Numbered from the stretch's first letter, positions 7,408 through 17,116 are shown. The stretch: DNA of 60,854 nucleotides from Orenia metallireducens (GCF_001693735.1 NZ_LWDV01000009.1:157970-218823), one strand, 5' to 3'. A program made the numbers and translations. Notes: a model not told the origin generated them from the letters alone.

Positions 7408-9507
7408 ATGGGAGAGATAAATTTATTTGTTCAGGCTATTATACAACTTGCTATCTTTATATCTATCACATATATTGTAGTGAATTTAAAACCTCTTTTT
7501 AAGGGAATGATTACAAATGTAAGTAATAAAGATAAGTTATTCTTTAATCTGATTATAATAATAATCATGGTTTTGGGAACTTATTTATTTAAAGGATATA
7601 ATTTAGGTTTACATTATTTAATTATCTTATTAGTTGGAAGACTTTTTGGTTTTCCTTATGGTCTTATAAATGGGGTCGTAATGGCTATATTTAGTTATTA
7701 TTTAAAGACTAATCTATATCCTTTGGGTTTAGAGAGTTTATTGTTAGGAATAGTTATAGATAATTACAATATAATAAAGTTAAATAATATTAATTTTAAA
7801 TTAAAAAGATTAATAATTAGCTTACTTTTAGCAGTAACTTTAGTACTTCAAGATAAACTTATCCTATCTTTATTCTTTAATATTATAATATTCTGGTCTG
7901 TACTATCAGTCATTGATATTCAGCAAAGAAGATTGAAATGGATATATAATAAAGAAAGAGAATTAAATGATATCAATTTAACTTGTAGCAGTTTAACTGG
8001 TTTACATGATATCAATAAAAAGTTGAGTTCTAAATTTACATTAAAGGATACTTATGAAACTTTGATTGAAATTGGTTGTGAAAAGTTAGGTGTAAAGGTA
8101 GGAGGTCTGTTAGCTCAGTCTGAAGAGGAAGATGCTTATTTAGATATTAAATCATTAAAGGGGTTAGACAAGGGGTTACATAGAGAGTATTGGAAGAAGG
8201 TTAAGGTGAAGAAAGGTGATAAATACTTTGGTTATAATTTAAATGAAGGAGAGATAGTGATAATTAACTCTCTAAAGAAAGATAATCACTCTGATACAGC
8301 ATTATTTGTTGAGGGTGGTTTTAATTCAATGTTATTATCACCAATCTTTGTTGATGATAACTTTGCAGGTATTATCTTCTTTTTACATCAAGAAGAGTCT
8401 TTTTTTAATAATTTTCATATGGTTGCTATTAAAACAGTGGTAGAACAGTCGCCTTTAGCCATTGAAAAAGCTGAGTTTTTTGAAAAGATGGAAAGGAATA
8501 TGGCTGGTTTATCTACCTTACAACGAACAAGTAATACCATTAATTCTACTTTAAATTTAGATGAGGTAATCGATTTAACTGTTGATGTGATTTTAGGAAC
8601 TATGGGGGTATCAATGGCTGGTCTCTTTTTATTAGATCAGCAAGATAACAAGTTAAAGTTGGTCTCTTCTATAGGAGTTCCAGATAATAAAGAGACTAAG
8701 AAACTAATTGAATTAGCAGAAAGAACTGCTGATAATTTAATCCAAAATAATAGTGTCTTAATTACTGATAAAGTAAGTGAAGATATTAAGAATAAATTTG
8801 AAACATTAAATTTAATATCAGCTGTCTGTATTCCACTAAAGGTAAGGGACAATATGCTTGGAGCAATTACTGCTGCACAGTTAGATTTTCCAAGAAATTT
8901 TAAAGAGGCAGATAAGAGTTTTTTAACCACTTTAGCCAATCAGATTGCTATTGCTATTGAGAATGCTACTATGTATAAACAGATGGAAGATTTAGCTACT
9001 AGAGATGGCTTAACTAAATTATATAATCATAGTTACTTCCAAGATGCTTTAAGAGAAGAGATATTTAAAGCTAAAGAATCTAAAACTGAATTATCTTTGA
9101 TGATGATGGATATCGATAACTTTAAAGAGTTTAATGATACTTATGGTCATCAAGTTGGTGATAAAGTATTAAAGTCTTTAGCACGACTTTTGAAAGAGGA
9201 AGCAAGAGATTTAGATATAGTTGCTAGATATGGTGGGGAGGAATTTGCAATCATTCTACCTAAGACCGATAGTGCTACTGTATTGGCGATAGGAGAAAGG
9301 TTAAATGATTTGGTTAGAAATATGGTAGTTGAATATGATAACCTAAGATTAAAGGTGACTATCAGTATTGGGGCTGCTTATTATAAAGCAGGATTATCTC
9401 AAAAAGAGTTGATTAATGCTGCTGATACTGCATTATATCAAGCTAAGAGAAGAGGGAAGGATCAGACTTGTCTTACTGAATATAAAGAGATAGCTTTTTT
9501 AAGATAA
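7408..9507 (+). CDS. Membrane diguanylate cyclase: 5-6 TM helices, two GAF domains, GGDEF
   Basis: A 699-aa protein expected to make cyclic di-GMP. The first 175 residues are a multi-helix membrane sensor resembling 5TMR-LYT-like domains. Two GAF-like domains follow (about 200-350 and 365-525), then a GGDEF domain (about 535-695). The active site is RYGGEEF, and an inhibitory I-site RDLD lies exactly five residues before it, so product feedback is likely. MMMDIDNFKEFNDTYGHQVGD gives the metal-binding Asp and substrate contacts. ACGGGGGCAACTA precedes the ATG. The next gene follows after a short gap. Confidence 0.94.
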   Translation: MGEINLFVQAIIQLAIFISITYIVVNLKPLFKGMITNVSNKDKLFFNLIIIIIMVLGTYLFKGYNLGLHYLIILLVGRLFGFPYGLINGVVMAIFSYYLKTNLYPLGLESLLLGIVIDNYNIIKLNNINFKLKRLIISLLLAVTLVLQDKLILSLFFNIIIFWSVLSVIDIQQRRLKWIYNKERELNDINLTCSSLTGLHDINKKLSSKFTLKDTYETLIEIGCEKLGVKVGGLLAQSEEEDAYLDIKSLKGLDKGLHREYWKKVKVKKGDKYFGYNLNEGEIVIINSLKKDNHSDTALFVEGGFNSMLLSPIFVDDNFAGIIFFLHQEESFFNNFHMVAIKTVVEQSPLAIEKAEFFEKMERNMAGLSTLQRTSNTINSTLNLDEVIDLTVDVILGTMGVSMAGLFLLDQQDNKLKLVSSIGVPDNKETKKLIELAERTADNLIQNNSVLITDKVSEDIKNKFETLNLISAVCIPLKVRDNMLGAITAAQLDFPRNFKEADKSFLTTLANQIAIAIENATMYKQMEDLATRDGLTKLYNHSYFQDALREEIFKAKESKTELSLMMMDIDNFKEFNDTYGHQVGDKVLKSLARLLKEEARDLDIVARYGGEEFAIILPKTDSATVLAIGERLNDLVRNMVVEYDNLRLKVTISIGAAYYKAGLSQKELINAADTALYQAKRRGKDQTCLTEYKEIAFLR

Positions 9508-9531
9508 AAAGATAGATTAGGAGTGATAATA

Positions 9532-10092
9532 TTGAAAATTGGTGTAATTAGTGATATTCATGGTAGTTTGACTGCTTTTAAAAAGGCAACTAAGTATTTG
9601 GAAGATGTTGATATGATTTTAGTAGCTGGTGACATTTTATATCATGGGGCTAGAAACCCTTTGCCAGAAGGTTATGATACTAAAGCCTTGGTCGAGGAAA
9701 TTAATGGATTTAAAGGAGATCTATTGGCTGTTAAAGGGAATGTGGATGCTGTAGTAGATGATTGGGTTTTACCTTATCCTTTACCTGAATATGCGGTAGT
9801 TGATGATAATGGTCTTAGAATTGTTATCTATCATGGTTATCAACATGAAAAGGAAGAGGATAGGGTTAGTTTTGCCAAGAGATTTGGTGCTGATATCTTA
9901 ATCTTTGGTCATACTCATCAACCAGTAGCTAAAGAAGTAGATGGGGTAATCTTATTAAATCCTGGGAGTGTATCTTTACCTAAGCAAGAACCCCAAATAG
10001 CCACATTTGCAGTAATTGATAATAAAATTGATATCATCTCTTTGGAGGATGGGAAGAGATTGATTGATTATATTGATTTAGAAGAGAGGTAA
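9532..10092 (+). CDS. YfcE/MJ0936-type metallophosphodiesterase
   Basis: About 186 aa of the calcineurin-like phosphoesterase superfamily, with all metal-binding motifs: SDIHGS (D-x-H), GDILYHG (GD), KGNVD (GN-D), YHGYQ (H) and FGHTHQP (GHTH). Family members hydrolyse phosphodiester bonds such as bis-pNPP; the natural substrate is unclear. A GTG at 9523 overlaps the AGGAG site, so the TTG at 9532, 8 nt downstream, is the likely start. It probably shares the GGDEF transcript. Confidence 0.9.
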   Translation: MKIGVISDIHGSLTAFKKATKYLEDVDMILVAGDILYHGARNPLPEGYDTKALVEEINGFKGDLLAVKGNVDAVVDDWVLPYPLPEYAVVDDNGLRIVIYHGYQHEKEEDRVSFAKRFGADILIFGHTHQPVAKEVDGVILLNPGSVSLPKQEPQIATFAVIDNKIDIISLEDGKRLIDYIDLEER

Positions 10093-10120
10093 AAGGCCAA
10101 CATTAGTTGGTCTTTTATCT
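10091..10120. terminator. Convergent terminator between phosphodiesterase and flavodoxin genes
   Basis: AAAAGGCCAAC pairs with GTTGGTCTTTT (one G-T) around a 4-nt loop, with T runs on both strands. It can serve both converging genes. Confidence 0.75.
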
Positions 10121-10122
10121 TT

Positions 10123-10581
10123 TTATTCTATTAAACTTTGAGCAAAGGTTATAGCATTGGTTAAATCTTCATCATTAGGTCTTTCTTTTTGTATACCACC
10201 AATTAATTTTAATAGTCCATAGGTATCAAAGCCTCGACAGGAGAAACTTCCAATTAACTGATAATTCTTCTCCAATAATCTCTTCTTTAATTCCTTATTA
10301 AAATTATGAATAATAGGTAGTTCTCTTAAACCACTAGTAGAGAAGATGAAGGCTTGTTTTTCCTTTACAGTTGGCAAGTCCTCTACTAAGTTCAATAATT
10401 TATGATGGTGTTTACCAAAATATATTCCTGAACCAAAGCCAATTAAGTCATATCTGCCAATTATTTGGGGTGTAGCATCTCTAGTAGATAATATATCAGC
10501 ATTAATAACATCTGCCATGGTTCTGGCAATCCTTTCGGTATTACCATGATGAATTGATTTATAGACTATTAAGATTTTCAT
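10123..10581 (-). CDS. Flavodoxin-domain protein
   Basis: 152 aa. The N-terminal FMN phosphate loop is KSIHHGNTERIARTMAD (SxxHxNT type), followed by YDLIGFGSGIYFGKHHH, the flavodoxin ribityl and aromatic loop, and a C-terminal region with CRGFDTYG. The family carries electrons or acts as a menaquinone-dependent protoporphyrinogen-oxidase-like flavodoxin; which one cannot be decided. Translated from ATG 10581 after AGGGGGACT. It converges on the YfcE-like gene. Confidence 0.88.
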   Translation of the reverse strand: MKILIVYKSIHHGNTERIARTMADVINADILSTRDATPQIIGRYDLIGFGSGIYFGKHHHKLLNLVEDLPTVKEKQAFIFSTSGLRELPIIHNFNKELKKRLLEKNYQLIGSFSCRGFDTYGLLKLIGGIQKERPNDEDLTNAITFAQSLIE

Positions 10582-10867
10582 TAATTTTAGTCCCCCTGAT
10601 ACTTATATTATTAATCCCGTTGAAATTAAGCCAATTAATTATATTATATAAACTTTTGCTTTTAACAGCAAGGTATATTATAGGTTAATTTTTTATATCG
10701 ATTATTTGGATTTTTTAATTTGAGATACTGATTTAGTGGAATAAGTCAAACTCTAAATAAATATTATATGAGTAGATAGTTATAGATGGAAAATTATATT
10801 AGAAAAGCTATTTTTAAGATGATGAGTAATTCTGTAATTGCTTATCGATATAGGAACGGGGGAGAAT

Positions 10868-12895
10868 ATGATAAGAAAGAGAGGATTCTTTTTAATATTA
10901 ATTTGTTCTTTTCTATTATCATTTCCGATTAATGCTAAGGCTAAAGAGAATCAAAGAAATCATAATCCAGTAATTAATGCTATTTATGCAAGTAAAGAGG
11001 TTGTTAGTATAGGAGAGTCAGTTGAAATTATAGTTAAAGCAGATGACTTAGATAAGGATAAATTGAACTATCAGTGGTTAGTAGAAGGTGGTCAAATTAT
11101 TGAAAAAGGAGAGCGGATTACTTACTTTCCACCAAATGTGGGGGGGAGTTATAAGATAACTGCTATTGTTACTGATAATCAAGGAGGTAGTGCCTTAGCT
11201 AGTACAAAAATAGATGTAATTAATTTAGATCTCTCTTTAGAATTAGAGAGGACTTCAATTCGTCCAGGAGAGACAATTGAAGTAACTGCTCATACTAGAA
11301 ACTTTGAAGGAAAGTTAAACTATAGATGGTTAACTGGATATGGAAGTATTAGTGGACAGGGAAATAAGGTCACTTATACTGCTCCTGATAAGGAAGGATT
11401 ATATAATATTAGGGTTAGTATAAGAGATAGCCGGGATATAGAAGTAAGAAATAGTATTACTGTTGAAGTTAGAAATTACTTACCTAAAGTTATTAATAGC
11501 CTTGTAGCTAAGCCTAAGTTTATTACTATTGATGACAAGGATAAAGAGGGGAAAGCTACTCTTAGTCTTAGTGCTGTTGATTTTAATGGAGATGAGTTGA
11601 CTTATTTATGGTCTGCAAAGGAGGGGAAGATTATTGGGCAAGGTGAAAGGGTGACCTACATCTCCCCGACCTATAGTGTAACTGATACTGTTGAGGTTAG
11701 AATCTGTGACAGTTATGGTGGAGAGATTGTTGAAAGAATTGATATTAATGTGATTAAGGTTTGGCAGAGAAGTTATGGTGGAATTGGGTATGATGCCTTT
11801 GAAGCAATAACTAATAGGGATGATGGTTATCTTGCAGTAGGTTATACTACCTCCTTTAATAAAGATTGGGTCTATCCTTCAGGTTATTTAGTAGGAATAG
11901 ATGAGAATGGGAAAGAACTATTCTATAACTATGATTTCTTTGCTGGTAAAGAGGATTTATTCTTCACTATATCTCCAAGTGATGATGGAAATTATTTATT
12001 AGGTGGATATAAAGGCAATAGTAAAAATCTTAGTAATGATGGTTATATTGTTAAAGTTGATAAGAAGGATGGTAAGAAGTTAGCTGAATATAGGGTAAAT
12101 GATACGAATAGTAACCAACAGATATATAAGTTATATCTAGCTAATAATGGAGGTTATCTAGCTATTGGTCATAGTAATAAAATAGGCAATGATGGCTATT
12201 TAGCAAAGTTAAAAAATAATGATAAATTATCAGAGTATACCTATAACTATGATAATAATATTGGTAGTAATGATTATTTTAATGATATTATAGCTAGTGC
12301 TGATGGAAGATACTTATTGGCTGGTCATACTAGCCTTTTTGATAATAGAGATGGTGATGGCTTGCTAGTAAAGCTAGATATTAAGGGGAAGGAGGTTTTT
12401 GAACATACCTATGGTAGAGAAGGTTTAGATGAGAGGTTTGAAAGGATAATTGGAACTGAAGATGGAGGATATTTATTGGTAGGCGTCAGTGGCTCTACTA
12501 AAAGCTGGCTTTATGATGGGTATATAGTTAAGATAGATAGTCAAGGTGAGATAATTTTCTCTTATACTTATGGGGCTGAGAATAGTGATGAGGGCTTTAG
12601 AGCAGTAGCACCAGTTGATGACGGAGGTTATCTTTTAGCTGGTTATAGCAATTCTGCTAATAATGGTGATTATGATGGTTATCTAGTTAAGATAGATAAC
12701 CATGGTCAGCAGGAATGGTCTAAAGTTTATGGAGGCATAGAGAATGATGAATTTATGGATATTACTGTCAGCAATGATGGTGGATATCTCTTAGTTGGTT
12801 ATACAAATTCCTTTGCAAAAGGTGAGAGGGATGCTTATATTGTGAAGATTGATAAAGAGGGTAGGACAGGACCAGACCCAGATAACTATAATTAA
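10868..12895 (+). CDS. Secreted protein: Ig/PKD-like domains followed by seven ~52-aa repeats
   Basis: About 675 aa. A signal peptide (MIRKRGFFLILICSFLLSF, cleavage after AKA) precedes about three PKD/Ig-like beta domains (residues 30-295; repeated pattern DGDELTYLWSAKEGKI, GERVTY, PDKEGLYNI). Seven repeats follow at roughly 157-nt spacing from about 11820 to 12890, each carrying a DGGYLLxGY core followed by DGYLVKID-x-x-G. Seven such units suggest a seven-bladed beta-propeller (inference). An upstream in-frame ATG at 10838 lacks a site; ATG 10868 follows GGGGGAG. No anchor motif is seen at the C-terminus, so it is probably released or cell-surface associated. Function unknown. Confidence 0.85.
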   Translation: MIRKRGFFLILICSFLLSFPINAKAKENQRNHNPVINAIYASKEVVSIGESVEIIVKADDLDKDKLNYQWLVEGGQIIEKGERITYFPPNVGGSYKITAIVTDNQGGSALASTKIDVINLDLSLELERTSIRPGETIEVTAHTRNFEGKLNYRWLTGYGSISGQGNKVTYTAPDKEGLYNIRVSIRDSRDIEVRNSITVEVRNYLPKVINSLVAKPKFITIDDKDKEGKATLSLSAVDFNGDELTYLWSAKEGKIIGQGERVTYISPTYSVTDTVEVRICDSYGGEIVERIDINVIKVWQRSYGGIGYDAFEAITNRDDGYLAVGYTTSFNKDWVYPSGYLVGIDENGKELFYNYDFFAGKEDLFFTISPSDDGNYLLGGYKGNSKNLSNDGYIVKVDKKDGKKLAEYRVNDTNSNQQIYKLYLANNGGYLAIGHSNKIGNDGYLAKLKNNDKLSEYTYNYDNNIGSNDYFNDIIASADGRYLLAGHTSLFDNRDGDGLLVKLDIKGKEVFEHTYGREGLDERFERIIGTEDGGYLLVGVSGSTKSWLYDGYIVKIDSQGEIIFSYTYGAENSDEGFRAVAPVDDGGYLLAGYSNSANNGDYDGYLVKIDNHGQQEWSKVYGGIENDEFMDITVSNDGGYLLVGYTNSFAKGERDAYIVKIDKEGRTGPDPDNYN

Positions 12896-12902
12896 CCTTT
12901 AT

Positions 12903-12930
12903 AAAAACGGGTGATTTTTGCCCGTTTTTT
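12903..12930 (+). terminator. Terminator of the propeller-repeat gene
   Basis: AAAAACGGG pairs with CCCGTTTTT around a 9-nt loop, followed by a run of six Ts. Confidence 0.9.
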
Positions 12931-13129
12931 CTGATTAATACTACTCTTAGAAATGTCATTGATAGTTTAGCTTATGCTTAAGTTTTGTTGAAACATAGTA
13001 ATTAAGGATTAGAGATAGTTAACTGCATAATAGTAATTATAATCTAGTCTTTTATGACTGCTAGTTATAAGTAAAAAATATATCTTATGTTAACATCTTG
13101 TAACGGTAGAAAAAGTGATACAATATAGA
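12931..13129. other. AT-rich intergenic stretch with a diverged repeat end
   Basis: No gene is supported. The last part (about 13111-13128, AAAAAGTGATACAATATA) resembles the outer sequence of the terminal-repeat family that starts at 13130, and matches the flank of the element ending at 41946. Confidence 0.4.
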
Positions 13130-13385
13130 GATAATGCGACACTTTGACTTTTAAAAAGTAAACAAAACTTTAATTAATTTAATTAAAGTTTTAAAAACAA
13201 AAACTCTTCGTGGCAGAGCCCACTTACTACGTAATCTAGATTTATTTAAGTTAATAAATCTTAGGGTTCTAATTCAAAAATTAAATTGTTATTATTATTT
13301 ATTTAGAATACTTGCTTTATTCAAACAATAATTCTTTTCCCTTTTAAAAAACTCAATTATTAATTATAAAGTATCACGTTATATC
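13130..13385. mobile_element. Terminal-inverted-repeat element with 'CTTCGTGGC' core
   Basis: Left end GATAATGCGACACTTT (13130-13145) and right end AAAGTATCACGTTATATC (13368-13385) are imperfect inverted repeats of the family seen at 18823, 38813, 41479, 48405 and 55754. The interior (about 13193-13350, beginning AACTCTTCGTGGCAGAGC) matches, in inverse orientation, the core at 51690-51830. No transposase is encoded, so any movement would be non-autonomous. Confidence 0.7.
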
Positions 13386-13464
13386 CATTAAGTACTAAAA
13401 TTGAACCAGCATAAAATCTTATAATTGAAGAATATTGATAAAATTTAAAGTTAATTAAAAATTC

Positions 13465-13493
13465 TTGACATTTACTAGGGGGTATGTTATTAT
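13465..13493 (+). promoter_or_regulatory. Sigma-A type promoter of the antiporter gene
   Basis: TTGACA (13465-13470), a 17-bp spacer, and TATTAT (13488-13493), about 67 bp before the antiporter start codon. Confidence 0.75.
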
Positions 13494-13559
13494 TGCTTTA
13501 GCAAATTAAAGTAATGATATGATAAAAAGTTAAATAAAATAAGAGAGGTGTTTTTTTAG

Positions 13560-14876
13560 ATGAATCCAGTACTTATATCAGTCATAGTGATGATTGGACT
13601 AAGTTTAGCCAATCTAAACGTAATTTTAGCTTTATTAGTAGCAGCAATTGTTGGTGGTTTAACTGGTGGATTGGGCTTAAAAGAGACCATGTCTACTTTG
13701 ATTGGAGGTATGGGCGGAAATGCTGAAACCGCCTTAAGTTATATCTTACTTGGAGCTTTAGCAGTAGCAGTACAGCAGACAGGAATTGTAGCTTTAATCA
13801 GTAATAGTAAAGCTTTAAAGAGGATAATTGGTAATAAGAAGGGAGTATTTATCTTCTTGTTGGCCATGTTTTCTGGTCTATCTCAAAATTTAATTCCAGT
13901 ACATATTGCCTTTATTCCTATCTTAATCCCACCACTATTGGGATTATTCAATAAGTTAAAGGTTGATCGTAGAGCGGTAGCTTCAGCTTTAACCTTTGGT
14001 TTACAGGCACCTTATATGGCCATTCCAGCAGGTTTTGGTCTGATATTTCATGGTATTATCCGTGATGAGATGGCGGCTAATGGAATGGATGTTAGTTTAG
14101 GTCAGATTGCTAGTGTCTTATGGATACCGACATTAGGGATGTTAGTTGGTTTAATAGTGGCAATCTGCTTTACGTATCGTAGTAAACGGAATTATGAGGT
14201 TGATGCAGTTCAACAGGCTCAATTAGAGGTAGCTGCTAGTGCAGAAAATAAGATATCTTTTAACAGAACCCATGCTTTTGCTTTAGTAGCAATGTTTACA
14301 GCTTTAGCTATTCAATTGGCTTATGGTTCTCTACCCTTAGGAGCTTTAGTTGGATTGACCATTATGACAGTAACAGGAAGTATTAAATGGAATGATCTAC
14401 ATGATTTAATGAATGAAGGAATTAAGATGATGGGTTTTATTGCTTTTGTAATGCTAATTGCAGCAGGTTATGGAGATGTAATTAGAGCAACTGGTGGAGT
14501 AGATAGTATAGTCCAATCTGTTGTAGGTGAAATTGGAGGAAGCCAATTTATAGGTGGATTATTGATGTTAATCGTTGGTTTGGTAGTTACTATGGGTATT
14601 GGAACTTCTTTTGGGACTATCCCAATTATTGCAGCAATCTATGTACCATTAGCTCAAAGTTTGGGCTTCAGTCCTCTGGCAACGATTATCTTAGTCGGTA
14701 CAGCAGGTGCGTTAGGTGATGCAGGCTCTCCAGCTTCTGATAGTACTTTAGGACCATCTGCTGGATTAGATGCTGATGGTCAGCATGATCATATCTGGGA
14801 TACTTGTGTGCCCACATTCTTGCACTTTAATATTCCATTGATTTTATTTGCTTGGATTGCGGCATTAGTAATATAA
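13560..14876 (+). CDS. Na+/H+ antiporter-family transporter (YuiF-like)
   Basis: A 438-aa integral membrane protein with about 11-12 hydrophobic helices. The N-terminus (NPVLISVIVMIGLSLANLNV) and the conserved GALGDAGSPASDSTLGPSAG near residue 385-400 are typical of the Na_H_antiporter (PF03553/PF13726) group, annotated either as Na+/H+ exchangers or as amino-acid carriers. Sodium export is the usual guess; the substrate is not proven. It has its own promoter (13465) and terminator (14894), so it is monocistronic. AGAGGTG precedes the ATG. Confidence 0.88.
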   Translation: MNPVLISVIVMIGLSLANLNVILALLVAAIVGGLTGGLGLKETMSTLIGGMGGNAETALSYILLGALAVAVQQTGIVALISNSKALKRIIGNKKGVFIFLLAMFSGLSQNLIPVHIAFIPILIPPLLGLFNKLKVDRRAVASALTFGLQAPYMAIPAGFGLIFHGIIRDEMAANGMDVSLGQIASVLWIPTLGMLVGLIVAICFTYRSKRNYEVDAVQQAQLEVAASAENKISFNRTHAFALVAMFTALAIQLAYGSLPLGALVGLTIMTVTGSIKWNDLHDLMNEGIKMMGFIAFVMLIAAGYGDVIRATGGVDSIVQSVVGEIGGSQFIGGLLMLIVGLVVTMGIGTSFGTIPIIAAIYVPLAQSLGFSPLATIILVGTAGALGDAGSPASDSTLGPSAGLDADGQHDHIWDTCVPTFLHFNIPLILFAWIAALVI

Positions 14877-14893
14877 CTGATTTTAATTTAGAA

Positions 14894-14926
14894 AGAGTAG
14901 CAGGAAGTATCCTGCTACTCTTTTTT
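14894..14926. terminator. Bidirectional terminator
   Basis: A perfect 12-bp stem (AGAGTAGCAGGA / TCCTGCTACTCT) with a 4-nt loop and a T run. It lies between the antiporter gene and the converging membrane-protein gene, and the T run overlaps the latter's 3' end. Confidence 0.9.
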
Positions 14927-15496
14927 GTTATCTATTAAGGAAAAATTATTAAGAAACAAATGTAAAGCTGCTATTATAGCACCAAATGAATCTGCAATAA
15001 GGTCTAAATTGGTATCTATTAATCCATTTTGATGCTTTGTACTTGAATTTATCAATATATCGAATAAAAATTCAATTATTTCAAAGATTGTTCCCAAACT
15101 GATTCCCAATGTAATTACAAAGATAAATATATAGTGGTTTGATCTATGATAATTAGGAAATATCTGCGATATTAATGAATAAGCAAATAGAGAAAAGGAG
15201 TATGTCCCAAAGGTATGTAGTAAGATATCAAAAGAAGGTCTTGTATTATAAAAATTGAAATACCTTCCTAAAATTGAATGAGCCAGTATCGTTATAATTG
15301 AAATAATTCTGATATAATTATTTAATTGTAAATTATATTTTAGTTCTAGAAGAGTATATATTATAAAGAGAGAAGTAGCAGCGATTATACCTTCATATTT
15401 ATCTCTTCCGATTTTGATTAACAGAAAAATAGTTAGAACTTGTATAACAACAAAGAAAAAGGTGATTATTAATATCATCTTTCTATTCTGTTTCAA
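14915..15496 (-). CDS. DUF2238/YjdF-like integral membrane protein
   Basis: 193 aa with about six hydrophobic helices. Conserved polar motifs sit within helices: DILLHTFGTYSFSLFAYSL, GTIFEIIEFLFD, and DTNLDLIADSFGA, the D-x-x-x-H ... E-x-x-E ... D-x-x-x-D pattern I associate with the DUF2238 (YjdF) family. Function is unknown. The start is TTG 15496 after GTGAGG. Confidence 0.7.
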   Translation of the reverse strand: MKQNRKMILIITFFFVVIQVLTIFLLIKIGRDKYEGIIAATSLFIIYTLLELKYNLQLNNYIRIISIITILAHSILGRYFNFYNTRPSFDILLHTFGTYSFSLFAYSLISQIFPNYHRSNHYIFIFVITLGISLGTIFEIIEFLFDILINSSTKHQNGLIDTNLDLIADSFGAIIAALHLFLNNFSLIDNKKE

Positions 15497-15725
15497 TTTA
15501 AAACCTCACTTTAATTATCTAGTTTAATTACATATCATAATAATTGTGTATAAAAATCAATCTAAATAACAATTGATAAAAGTAAAAACTTTATTTCTTA
15601 TATTGTTAATAATATTACCTTAAATTTAATCTATCATTCAAAAATTAAAGAAGAGATTACGAGCAAGCTTGGATAAAAAACTTTACTGAGGAGATTATAA
15701 AATTAATAAAGCTTTAATTAGTAGT
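15497..15725. other. Divergent intergenic region, nothing else recognised
   Basis: AT-rich DNA between the divergent DUF2238-like and peroxiredoxin genes. Apart from the promoter at 15726 I see no structured element. Confidence 0.4.
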
Positions 15726-15754
15726 TTGACATAATTGGTATAAGTTGCTATAAT
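15726..15754 (+). promoter_or_regulatory. Promoter of the peroxiredoxin gene
   Basis: TTGACA (15726-15731), 17-bp spacer, TATAAT (15749-15754), about 61 bp before the start codon: a full consensus sigma-A promoter, suggesting strong expression. Confidence 0.85.
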
Positions 15755-15815
15755 AAAATAAAACACTATTAATAACTATTAGCATTAAGGTGTTTATTTA
15801 TAAGGGGGAATCAAA

Positions 15816-16280
15816 ATGGGTGAAGTAATTAAAGTTGGAACAAAGGTTGAAGACTATACTTTTAAGACTCAATATGATAAAGAGATTAAATTAAGTGATT
15901 TTAAAGGAAAGAAAGTACTTTTATCCTTTCATCCTTTAGCATGGACTGGGATTTGTGCCAATCAGATGAGTGTTTTAGAGAATAATTATGATAAGTTAAA
16001 AGAGCTGAACACAGTGCCTTTGGGGTTGAGCATTGATTCAATTTATACTAAGAAGGCTTGGGGAGAGCATTTAGGAATAGAGAAGCTCTTGATGCCTGCT
16101 GATTTCTGGCCTCATGGAGATTTTGCTCAGAAGATGGGTATTTTTAGAGAAGAGGATGGATTCTCAGAGCGAGCTAATATCATCTTGGATGAAGAAGGTA
16201 AGGTTATCTTTGCTAAGGTTTATGAGATCAGTGATTTACCTGATTTGAATGAGATTCTGGATTTTCTTAAAGATAATTAG
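15816..16280 (+). CDS. 1-Cys peroxiredoxin (AhpC/TSA family)
   Basis: 154 aa that reduces peroxides. The peroxidatic site HPLAWTGICANQMS fits P-x-x-x-T-x-x-C, with the Cys near residue 47. It is the only Cys in the protein, so a resolving thiol must come from elsewhere. The conserved distal Arg lies in FSERANIILDEEGKV. It has a consensus promoter and its own terminator, consistent with a highly expressed stand-alone defence gene in an anaerobe. Confidence 0.93.
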   Translation: MGEVIKVGTKVEDYTFKTQYDKEIKLSDFKGKKVLLSFHPLAWTGICANQMSVLENNYDKLKELNTVPLGLSIDSIYTKKAWGEHLGIEKLLMPADFWPHGDFAQKMGIFREEDGFSERANIILDEEGKVIFAKVYEISDLPDLNEILDFLKDN

Positions 16281-16290
16281 ATATTTATCT

Positions 16291-16326
16291 AAAAAGAGAA
16301 CTGTTAACTATAACAGTTCTCTTTTT
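16291..16326. terminator. Terminator of the peroxiredoxin gene
   Basis: A stem of 15-16 bp (ending AACTGTTA / TAACAGTT) with loop ACTA, flanked by A and T runs, so it can act in both directions. Confidence 0.9.
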
Positions 16327-16386
16327 TATGTTTGCTTTATGGAGACATTAATTAAGATATAATGGATTAATAAAATTATTAACTAA

Positions 16387-16908
16387 TTACTTCATACCAT
16401 CAATTGGAAGTTTAAAATAGGTTGATATTACAATTATAGCTATAAAGACAAATCCCCAGGCTACTAAAGGTCTTTCATGATGAAGTTTTAAAATAGAGAA
16501 GGTAATGATATTAAAGATAATAGAGTACCCTAGATTCCACCCGTTATGATAAGAGATTGCTTGGCAAGGGATAGATATCAGCTCGATTAATGTGTAAAAT
16601 AAGACCCATATTAACATATAGATTAATTCTTTCTTTCCTTTTGGTAGATGGCTTAGATAGAGCAAGGTAGTACAGGGAAAGATAGTAAAGCTAACAGCTA
16701 TAGAGATTAATGTATTATTAGGAAGAAGCTTTTCGATAATCGGTAACGGTTCAAATTTCCATAAGGGATAATTATAATATATAAGATTATAAAGTAAGCT
16801 ACAAATGATAAAAAAGAGGATAGAAGGGTAATATAACTTCCAATTTCTCCAATCACTCCATTTATAAGCACTATAGATAAAGATGGTAAATAGAATAATT
16901 CTAAACAA
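16387..16908 (-). CDS. CBO0543-family membrane protein
   Basis: 173 aa with about five hydrophobic helices. The motif WKLYYPSILFFIICSLLYNL followed by YNYPLWKFEP, then a Pro-rich entry to the next helix, is the pattern of the CBO0543 family, which is widespread in spore-forming Firmicutes and of unknown function. It starts at TTG 16908, 7 nt after AGGAGG. Confidence 0.85.
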   Translation of the reverse strand: MFRIILFTIFIYSAYKWSDWRNWKLYYPSILFFIICSLLYNLIYYNYPLWKFEPLPIIEKLLPNNTLISIAVSFTIFPCTTLLYLSHLPKGKKELIYMLIWVLFYTLIELISIPCQAISYHNGWNLGYSIIFNIITFSILKLHHERPLVAWGFVFIAIIVISTYFKLPIDGMK

Positions 16909-17116
16909 GTAATTTCCTCCTAATCTAGATTAATTATAATAATACTAAGACTAACTCATTAATAAGGTTTGTCAAATTCAAAGTATTTATTGCGTAATTC
17001 AAAAAATTAAATTAGAAAAAAGAAGGAGTTTTTTATACTAGACAAGAATTACATAGGAGAGTCGTCTGACGTCTAATGATACTACATATGAATATTTATT
17101 AAAAAGTAAGTTTAAA

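Noticed and set aside
8637-8939. 100-codon minus-strand frame inside the GGDEF gene
   Set aside because: It is antisense to a well-supported GAF domain and has no start signals of its own.
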